A DNA stretch of 12,091 nucleotides from Haloarculaceae archaeon (GTDB lineage Archaea; Halobacteriota; Halobacteria; Halobacteriales; Haloarculaceae), in assembly GCA_028274885.1 (NCBI GenBank), contig JAQCMX010000053.1, positions 1 through 12,091 of the forward strand. The letters run 5' to 3'. The number at the start of each line of letters is the position of its first letter. Position 1 is the stretch's first letter. Shown here one piece after another: positions 7,449-12,091 of this stretch. The notes under the pieces were generated by a model that had not been told where the DNA came from, did no database searches, and saw only the letters and a program-made list of their open reading frames with translations. The position numbers were made by a program, and so were the translations under genes.

Positions 7449-7525
7449 ATACTGTTGGCTGTAACTGATCTACGATATTTGCCACGTGGTGGCGAAATTC
7501 TTGAAAGACGTACAGCCAACAGTAT
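7449..7525. repeat. 77-bp palindromic element between ileS and tiaS
   Basis: The outer arms ATACTGTTGGCTGTA (7449-7463) and TACAGCCAACAGTAT (7511-7525) are perfect 15-bp inverted copies. The inner GCCAC (7481-7485) and GTGGC (7489-7493) share exactly the same centre, base 7487. Counted by hand in that single register, 27 of 38 pairs are Watson-Crick and 2 more are G-U. The whole segment is therefore one long imperfect hairpin rather than two unrelated repeats. It could be a structured RNA or leader upstream of tiaS, a miniature inverted-repeat element, or a large protein-binding palindrome. No clear target-site duplication flanks it. No box C/D pair or ACA trailer was found. The structure is seen directly; the function is unknown. 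Confidence 0.7.
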
Positions 7526-7613
7526 GAGTCACCCGTATCCGGTTGGCTCGGAACGTCTCGTGGACATGACCGCTGCCGAAAGCTGTTAGTGCCCCTCAGG
7601 ACTAACCCCGGCA

Positions 7614-8879
7614 GTGACCATCATCGGTATCGACGACACAGACTCGCGCGAACTGGGGATGTGTACGACCTACGCCGCCGCCCGACTCGGGGAGCGCATC
7701 CGGTCTGCGGGTGGTGATGTCGAACGGATCCTCCTCGTCCGCCTCAACCCCGCCGTCGAACACAAAACCCGCGGGAACGCCGCGCTTGCGGTCCACACCG
7801 ACATCGGGACAGCAAAAGCGCTCGCGCTCGCGGATGGGGTCATCGAGCGCGCGGCCACCGGCGACGCCCGGACAAACCCCGGTGTCGTCGTCACAGGGTC
7901 GACCTCCGACGCGGTACCCGAGTCAGTCGCAACGTTCGCTGTCGAGGCAGTCAGGAGGAAGCTGGATCCCCGGCACGCGCGGGCGCTTTGTGACCGCTGT
8001 GGCTTCGAGACAGTGACAGCCGGGAACGGTCGGGGGGTTGTCGGCGCGCTCGCGGCGGTGGGGGCGTGGCAGGCCTTCGAGGACTGGACCTACGAGTGTA
8101 TCAGCTACCGCGAACGCGAGCGCTGGGGGACCAACCGCGAGGTCGACCGGGCGTCAGTCGTCGCTGCTGCCGACGCGGACTACCCCACTGTCTGGGATAC
8201 GATCGACCGCCGGGAAGACGGTATCGTCTGCGTTCCCCGAACGCCCTGTCCGGTCTTGCACGGGATCCGCGGCGACACACCCGATGCTGTCACGGCGGTG
8301 GCTGAGCGTATCGGGAGCGAACCGGTCTCCAGCCGGCAACTGTTCGTCACGAACCAGGGGACCGACGTACACCTCCGGCCGGGCACTGTCGAGGACCTGC
8401 AGGACGGACGCGCGTACCGCGTCACCGGCCACGTGGAGACGCCGCCCGAAACCCGCGAAGGTGGCCACGTCTTCGTCCGGTTGTCCGATGACACCGGGGA
8501 CGTACCGTGTGTGGCCTTCGAGCCCACGAAACGCTTCCGGGAGCGGGTGCGGGCGCTCCGGGTGGGCGACCGTATCACCGCCTGCGGCGAGGTCAGTTCC
8601 GGGACGCTCAAGCTTGAGAAGTTTGCCGTTCGAAACCTCGTCCGGACCGAGCAGCGCACGCCAGAGTGCCCGGACTGTGGCCGGTCGATGGAGTCGGCGG
8701 GACGTGACGCGGGCTACCGATGCCGGGATTGTTCGACGACGGCGCCGGGCAAAGTCCAACGACCGATCGAGCGCGAGCTATCGGCAGGGTGGTACGAGGT
8801 GCCGCCGGTTGCCCGCCGCCACATCGCAAAGCCGCTCGTCAGGGGTGGCTTCGACGCCCCTGTCCACCCGGAGCGGTAG
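7614..8879 (+). CDS. tiaS: tRNA(Ile2) 2-agmatinylcytidine synthetase TiaS
   Basis: This 421-residue enzyme uses ATP and agmatine to convert C34 of tRNA-Ile(CAU) to agmatidine, which lets it read AUA and be charged as isoleucine. The N-terminus IGIDDTDSRELGMCTTY (residues 4-20) and NPAVEHKTRGNAAL (45-58) are characteristic of the family. A TNQGTDVH motif lies at 246-253. An OB-fold covers about 265-342, and a C-terminal zinc ribbon has CPDC (352-355) and CRDC (370-373). This is the complete domain order of archaeal TiaS at normal length. The GTG at 7614 is chosen because the conserved IGIDDTDS motif begins three codons later and no in-frame start lies nearer it. The Shine-Dalgarno is weak (AGGA about 12 nt upstream). 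A 6-bp inverted repeat (GTTAGT at 7585-7590, ACTAAC at 7601-7606) lies just upstream. The gene is divergent from ileS and convergent with the TRAM-domain gene. Confidence 0.97.
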   Translation: MTIIGIDDTDSRELGMCTTYAAARLGERIRSAGGDVERILLVRLNPAVEHKTRGNAALAVHTDIGTAKALALADGVIERAATGDARTNPGVVVTGSTSDAVPESVATFAVEAVRRKLDPRHARALCDRCGFETVTAGNGRGVVGALAAVGAWQAFEDWTYECISYRERERWGTNREVDRASVVAAADADYPTVWDTIDRREDGIVCVPRTPCPVLHGIRGDTPDAVTAVAERIGSEPVSSRQLFVTNQGTDVHLRPGTVEDLQDGRAYRVTGHVETPPETREGGHVFVRLSDDTGDVPCVAFEPTKRFRERVRALRVGDRITACGEVSSGTLKLEKFAVRNLVRTEQRTPECPDCGRSMESAGRDAGYRCRDCSTTAPGKVQRPIERELSAGWYEVPPVARRHIAKPLVRGGFDAPVHPER

Positions 8880-8939
8880 CCGGTGCCACGCCAACGCCTC
8901 GCGTGTCGAGGACAGTCCGAAGCCTCGCCAGTCCGGTGT

Positions 8940-9368
8940 TCATCCCCCGATGACCGTCGCAAAGGCAACGTTCTCGCGGACGTCCTCGATCTCGACGGTG
9001 GGTTCGTCGCCCGGTTTTGCGCCGGGGACGATGACGACGTACCCACGCTCGACCTTGGCGATACCGTCACCCTGGTCGCCGACGGATTCGACCACGACAT
9101 CGCGTATCTCCCCCTCGTCGACCGGCGGAGCAGGGGGGCCTGGCTCGCGGTCGGCCTGCCGCAGTTCCGTCTCGTTTGACTGCTCTGACTCGGTACCCGT
9201 CTGTGTGTCTGTTCCATCCTTTGGGAGAATCGCGACGCGGTAGGTTGCGTTTGCGTCGATGGCTCCCTGTTCGATCTCACTCGCTGGAACCTCGACGCGG
9301 TAGGAATCTTCCTGTTTTTCGACACGTGCGGTAAAGAGACTCCTGAGAGAGTCCGGAATTTCGACCAT
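8940..9368 (-). CDS. Small TRAM-domain protein (probable RNA-binding protein)
   Basis: This 142-residue acidic protein ends in a TRAM domain (about 88-140). GDQGDGIAKVERGYVVIVPG and the following GDEPTVEIEDVRENVAFATV match the five-stranded OB-like barrel found at the end of tRNA-modifying enzymes and as stand-alone archaeal proteins. Stand-alone archaeal TRAM proteins are thought to bind RNA, with chaperone-like roles proposed. The N-terminal part (1-50, MVEIPDSLRSLFTARVEKQ) is the conserved head seen in haloarchaeal members. Residues 51-86 form a Thr/Glu/Pro-rich linker. The ATG at 9368 is preferred over an upstream in-frame TTG at 9437, because MVEIPDSLRSLF is the family N-terminus and a TATA box lies at the right distance from it. 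It converges on tiaS across 60 nt. The partner RNA is unknown. Confidence 0.88.
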   Translation of the reverse strand: MVEIPDSLRSLFTARVEKQEDSYRVEVPASEIEQGAIDANATYRVAILPKDGTDTQTGTESEQSNETELRQADREPGPPAPPVDEGEIRDVVVESVGDQGDGIAKVERGYVVIVPGAKPGDEPTVEIEDVRENVAFATVIGG

Positions 9369-9391
9369 GTGTCCGTTACTGAACGCACGGG

Positions 9392-9398
9392 AACTTAA
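9392..9398 (-). promoter_or_regulatory. Probable TATA box of the TRAM-domain gene
   Basis: Read on the minus strand, TTAAGTT lies 24-30 nt before the ATG at 9368, fitting a leaderless transcript and supporting that start. It implies transcription independent of the transporter gene that ends 100 nt upstream. Confidence 0.5.
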
Positions 9399-9468
9399 CT
9401 GGGTGGGTCTGCCCACAGACGCTTCCACCACCTGCAAGACGAGAGCCCACCGCTGGCCGTGAGAGCGT

Positions 9469-10386
9469 TCAACCGAACCCGGCGTCGCGCTGTTCCCGGT
9501 CGAGAGCAGTGAGTACGATCCCGCCGAGGACGACGATCATGCCTGCAACGGTAACGGCCGCGGGGATTTCCGCAAACAGAACGACTGCAAGCACCGTCGC
9601 GCCGACGGGTTCACCGAGCAAGGAGACGGAGACGACGCTGGACTCGAGGTGAGCGAGCGCCCAGTTAATAACAGTATGACCGAGGAGACCGGGACCAGCC
9701 GCGAGTCCGAGAAAGAGGAGCCACTCCCGTGCGGGATATACCGTGAGTGAGTTACCCTGAGCAACCGCGACGCCGAACAGACACACCGTACAGACACCGT
9801 AGACGATCACGACGTAGGGGATCAGCGGCAACCGCTGGCGCACCGATCGTCCCGCGAGCACGTATCCGGCGGCCGCCACGGCCCCAACGAGTGCGAGTCC
9901 GTTCCCCCGGAGGGGATCGGATCCGGGCGCGCCCGCGAGCAGATCAGCGAGCGACATTACCACCATCCCCGTCATTGCGACGACAATTCCCAGCACCATC
10001 TCTCCGGTGAGTCGCTCGCGCAACAGCAGCCAGGCCCCAAGTGCGACAAACAACGGCTGGGCCTGGACTAGCGTGACACTGGCAGCAACGCTCGTCCACT
10101 CGAGACTCTCGAACCACGTCGCAAAGTGGACCGCAAGCGCCAATCCCGACACGCCCGCAAATAACAGATCTCGACGCTGGATCCGGGCGAACTCGTCCCG
10201 GTAACGCCAGATCGCAACCGGGAGCAGTGGCAGTGTTGTAAAGAGAACGCGATAGAAGGCCGCGACAGCAGACGGTGCGTCGCTGAGTCGGATCAGGATT
10301 GCACCCGTGCTGATCGCGGCGATGGCAACCGCCAGCGCGACCATCGGGGGGGTTCGGTCCGCAATCGACTGTGTGACAGCGGTCAC
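9469..10386 (-). CDS. EamA/DMT-superfamily transporter
   Basis: This 305-residue membrane protein has about ten hydrophobic segments arranged as two EamA repeats. The first begins at MVALAVAIAAISTGAILIRL and ends near LGIVVAMTGMVVMSLADLL. The second begins at GNGLALVGAVAAAGYVLAG and ends with VAGMIVVLGGIVLTALDRE. The conserved EamA pattern of a late LLGEPVGATVLAVVLFAEIP helix is present. Members export or exchange small metabolites; the substrate cannot be inferred. The GTG at 10386 is chosen because GGAGGT lies 6 nt before it, an excellent Shine-Dalgarno. An in-frame GTG at 10452 would add 22 residues not typical of the family. It follows the histidine-kinase gene on the same strand, 78 nt from its stop, so co-transcription and translation from the strong ribosome site are likely. 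Confidence 0.88.
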   Translation of the reverse strand: MTAVTQSIADRTPPMVALAVAIAAISTGAILIRLSDAPSAVAAFYRVLFTTLPLLPVAIWRYRDEFARIQRRDLLFAGVSGLALAVHFATWFESLEWTSVAASVTLVQAQPLFVALGAWLLLRERLTGEMVLGIVVAMTGMVVMSLADLLAGAPGSDPLRGNGLALVGAVAAAGYVLAGRSVRQRLPLIPYVVIVYGVCTVCLFGVAVAQGNSLTVYPAREWLLFLGLAAGPGLLGHTVINWALAHLESSVVSVSLLGEPVGATVLAVVLFAEIPAAVTVAGMIVVLGGIVLTALDREQRDAGFG

Positions 10387-10392
10387 GGCGGG

Positions 10393-10398
10393 ACCTCC
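10393..10398 (-). promoter_or_regulatory. Strong Shine-Dalgarno deciding the EamA transporter start
   Basis: Read on the minus strand, GGAGGT is followed by 6 nt and then GTG. It is the clearest ribosome-binding site seen in the window and points to translation from within a longer mRNA, in contrast to the leaderless-looking genes nearby. Confidence 0.65.
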
Positions 10399-10464
10399 GT
10401 TCCGCTGGAGCAAACCGGTTGCGACTGCTGTCCGTCCACGGAAGATTCCCACATTCTACGAGAG

Positions 10465-11553
10465 CTACTGGCTCTCGGCGGACTGGAGCAGGAGGCGGAT
10501 GGCCGTCCAGCCGTCACGGGTCCGCTCGTATTCGAGTTCCCCTTGACAGCCCTCGACGATCCACCGGACAAGCCAGAGTCCGATGCCGCTCCCATGATCG
10601 AGTTGTGTGATCGGTCGATCGTCGAAGACGGACGCCCGTTCTGGTTCGGGAATGCCAGGGCCGTTGTCCGCGACCACAACGACGACACGGGTGCTGTCGC
10701 GGTACGCGCTGACGTGAACACGTGGCGAGTCGTCACCGTGGACGAGACCGTTCTCGACGAGCGCCTCGATTGCGTTTCGAAACCCCGGGACTGCACGTGC
10801 AGAAAGGGCCCCTGAGGCTTCAACGGTCACGGTCCCGTCCTGGCCGCTCTGTGGATACTGACCGCCCACGTGTCGACACTCCGCCGCGACATCGATCGAA
10901 GTCCGCTCAGTCTCGCCGACAAGAACCCGCTCGATCGTGTTGATCTCCTCGCCAAGCGAGGAAAGTTGGTTGGTGTGCTTCGAGATCTGTTCTGCGAATG
11001 AGACAATCTCCTCGTCGTCAGCGGTGACAGCGATCTGATCTGCGGCACCGAGGATGACGGAGAGACTGTTGCGCAGATCGTGGCGCAACAATCGGTGGAC
11101 CACGCGCATGTGTCGCTCGTACCGGCGTTGTTCGGTGATATCACTGTAGATCGCGAATCCGTACTGTCTGCCGTCCGCGCGTTCGTACGGGACACCCCGG
11201 TAGAGAAAGTCCCGGACACCGGTCGCGGTCTGGCGTTCGACGACGGCGAAGTTCTCCTCCCCGCGCTCCGTGCGCCGGTCGAACGTGGTCGCCTGTTCGT
11301 TCTTTTCGTCAGGAACGATGAACTCGTTGAGCGACCGGCCGAGTACGTCCTCACGATTGTAACCAAAGACATCCTCGAAGGCCGGGTTGACCGCACGAAC
11401 GATCGGTATCCCCTCGCGGATCTCGAACTCGACGACCGCGTCGCCGATAAGATCGAAGAGGTAGCCGAACCGATCGGAGGGGGTTGAGGCTGTCTGTGCC
11501 GTGTCGGCGTTCGTCGATGGGGTCTCACCATCGGACGGCGGAGGGCTCGTCAT
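10465..11553 (-). CDS. PAS-domain sensor histidine kinase, soluble
   Basis: This 362-residue kinase has no membrane segment, so it should sense a cytoplasmic signal. After a Ser/Thr/Pro-rich acidic head (residues 1-25), a PAS domain spans about 28-145, with NPAFEDVFGYNREDVLGRSL and ending IYSDITEQRRYERH. The HisKA helix carries the phospho-acceptor in LLRHDLRNSLSVI (His158). The ATPase domain shows the N-box NAIEALVENGLVH (Asn268), the G1 box DNGPGIP (296-302) and the G2 box GSGIGLWLV (321-329). All catalytic residues are present. There is no receiver domain and no response regulator beside it, common for haloarchaeal kinases. The ATG at 11553 is chosen because it overlaps the stop of the preceding short ORF as ATGA, suggesting translational coupling. 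An in-frame GTG at 11601 would add 16 Pro/His-rich residues. The EamA transporter follows. Signal and partner are unknown. Confidence 0.92.
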   Translation of the reverse strand: MTSPPPSDGETPSTNADTAQTASTPSDRFGYLFDLIGDAVVEFEIREGIPIVRAVNPAFEDVFGYNREDVLGRSLNEFIVPDEKNEQATTFDRRTERGEENFAVVERQTATGVRDFLYRGVPYERADGRQYGFAIYSDITEQRRYERHMRVVHRLLRHDLRNSLSVILGAADQIAVTADDEEIVSFAEQISKHTNQLSSLGEEINTIERVLVGETERTSIDVAAECRHVGGQYPQSGQDGTVTVEASGALSARAVPGFRNAIEALVENGLVHGDDSPRVHVSAYRDSTRVVVVVADNGPGIPEPERASVFDDRPITQLDHGSGIGLWLVRWIVEGCQGELEYERTRDGWTAIRLLLQSAESQ

Positions 11554-11801
11554 GCCGTGGGGGCTATCCGGGAGGGCTGGTCCGGGTGGATGCGGATGCA
11601 CCCCATTGCGCTCTGTGTAGACTGTTTGCTGTCCGCAACGCGCCTGGTGGCGCCTTCTGTACTGTCACTGATCTTGCTCGCGTTCGCCGCAATCACCTCG
11701 AACGTCACCCCCGGATCTGCGATATCCCCGACCACTGTCTCCATCGCCTCGGACTGAGTGGTCGGCTGGTCGGCAAACGCCCCGGACTGCTCGTCGGTCA
11801 C
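11550..11801 (-). CDS. Short acidic ORF coupled to the histidine kinase; possible transducer-domain remnant
   Basis: This 83-codon frame starts with GTG at 11801 and ends in a TGA that overlaps the kinase ATG by four bases (ATGA). A GGAGG lies about 10 nt before the GTG. Its first 60 residues have halophile-like acidic composition. The segment FEVIAANASKISDSTEGATR (residues about 34-53) resembles the signalling helix of haloarchaeal chemotaxis transducers (pattern EEIAxNAxxVSxTSExA). The match is short and by eye. The C-terminal 15 residues look unlike the rest, as if the frame had run past a frameshift or been truncated. Either it is a real small partner of the kinase or a leftover piece of a transducer gene whose stop now feeds the kinase start. 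The frame remains open upstream to 11843 without another usual start. I do not assign a function. Confidence 0.45.
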   Translation of the reverse strand: MTDEQSGAFADQPTTQSEAMETVVGDIADPGVTFEVIAANASKISDSTEGATRRVADSKQSTQSAMGCIRIHPDQPSRIAPTA

Positions 11802-11895
11802 AGCGTCCCGCCCTCCATCAAATAAATCCTGGCGGAACGCCCATTACACTGTTCAAACATTTTCTATGTTCTCACCCATTCGTCCTATTGTATGG

Positions 11896-11907
11896 AAAAA
11901 ATTAAAA
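11896..11907 (-). promoter_or_regulatory. Candidate TATA region for the small ORF-kinase-transporter unit
   Basis: An A/T-only tract (AAAAAATTAAAA on the plus strand) would place a leftward transcription start near 11870-11875. That gives a leader of about 70 nt that includes the GGAGG before the GTG at 11801. A second, closer TATA-like stretch (11820-11826) would instead give a leaderless start. The two cannot be separated by sequence alone. Confidence 0.35.
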
Positions 11908-12006
11908 GTTCGCACAGGAAAATGTCAGAATTGTAGGTAGAAACGGGGGATCCGGTGTTCAAATAGCCACGGACGGCCGCCAGGGGCGGGTCACTGCCAG
12001 AAAACA

Positions 12007-12013
12007 GTTAAAC
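12007..12013 (+). promoter_or_regulatory. Probable TATA box of the DUF373-family gene
   Basis: GTTAAAC lies 24-30 nt before the ATG at 12037, the spacing of a leaderless promoter. No Shine-Dalgarno is seen between it and the ATG. Confidence 0.45.
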
Positions 12014-12036
12014 CGGGCTGTCATTACCAGTATACA

Positions 12037-12091
12037 ATGCTGCTGGTGCTGTGTGTCGATCTTGACGACGACCTCGGCAGAAAGACCGGGG
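12037..12091 (+). CDS. DUF373-family protein, N-terminal fragment (continues beyond window)
   Basis: Only 18 codons are present, starting with ATG at 12037. The sequence MLLVLCVDLDDDLGRKTG matches my memory of the conserved N-terminus of archaeal DUF373 proteins, which are predicted multi-spanning membrane proteins of unknown function with a soluble N-terminal domain. The Asp cluster after CVDLD suggests a metal or nucleotide site but this is not established. It is transcribed away from the kinase unit, with a TATA-like box in the shared upstream region. The identification rests on a short stretch and would be settled by the sequence to the right. Confidence 0.7.
   Translation, partial: MLLVLCVDLDDDLGRKTG

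Noticed and set aside
8038..9243. 401-codon plus-strand frame overlapping tiaS and the TRAM-domain gene
   Set aside because: Ser/Arg-rich and basic, unlike haloarchaeal proteins; it is an alternate frame over two well-supported genes.
8714..9388. 224-codon minus-strand frame overlapping tiaS end and the TRAM-domain gene
   Set aside because: Basic, Ser/Arg/Thr-rich shadow of the correct frames; no motif.
9369..9437. Upstream extension of the TRAM-domain protein to a TTG start
   Set aside because: The TATA box at 9392-9398 falls inside this extension, and MVEIPDSLRSLF at the inner ATG is the expected N-terminus.
10387..10452. Upstream extension of the EamA transporter to a GTG at 10452
   Set aside because: The inner GTG at 10386 has a perfect GGAGGT six nucleotides away, and the added 22 residues are not typical of the family. 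It cannot be fully excluded.
11554..11601. Upstream extension of the histidine kinase to a GTG at 11601
   Set aside because: The added residues are Pro/His-rich and overlap the short acidic ORF; the ATGA junction makes the inner ATG more likely.
1..12091. CRISPR array, tRNA or rRNA genes, insertion-sequence ends
   Set aside because: No regularly spaced repeats, no tRNA-like T-arm with acceptor pairing, no rRNA-like stretch and no transposase motif were recognised on either strand.

Overview
The window looks like chromosomal DNA of an extremely halophilic archaeon (class Halobacteria). The evidence is proteins rich in Asp and Glu, a high-GC core with strong third-position GC, TATA-type boxes about 25-30 nt before start codons (the spacing of leaderless transcripts), an archaeal TiaS, a small haloarchaeal TRAM-domain protein, and the start of a DUF373-family gene. 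The species cannot be fixed from the sequence alone.

Bases 1-3534 form an accessory-looking, AT-richer block. It holds the end of a branched-chain-amino-acid-type (HAAT) ABC transporter binding protein, a LivM-type permease 30 nt downstream, a LivG-type ATPase on the opposite strand converging on the permease, and a divergently placed SnoaL-like small protein. Neither a LivH permease nor a LivF ATPase is visible, so the set is incomplete here and probably continues to the left. About 580 nt follow (3535-4113) in which no convincing gene is seen.

Bases 4114-8879 carry translation genes. ileS (isoleucyl-tRNA synthetase) reads leftward and tiaS (tRNA-Ile2 agmatidine synthetase) reads rightward. 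From family knowledge, TiaS converts the wobble C of tRNA-Ile(CAU) to agmatidine, which lets that tRNA be charged by IleRS and read AUA, so the divergent pair is functionally linked. The 212-nt space between them is unusually structured. It holds a perfect 9-bp inverted repeat around the ileS TATA box and, next to it, a 77-bp element that is palindromic in one register along its whole length, with perfect 15-bp outer arms. This intergenic structure is the most interesting signal in the window.

Bases 8940-11801 read leftward. In transcription order they are a short acidic ORF with a faint chemotaxis-transducer-like segment, a soluble PAS-domain histidine kinase joined to it by an ATGA overlap, an EamA/DMT-family transporter with a strong Shine-Dalgarno at an internal GTG, and a separately promoted TRAM-domain protein that converges on tiaS. 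The window ends with a divergent promoter and the first 18 codons of a DUF373-family protein.
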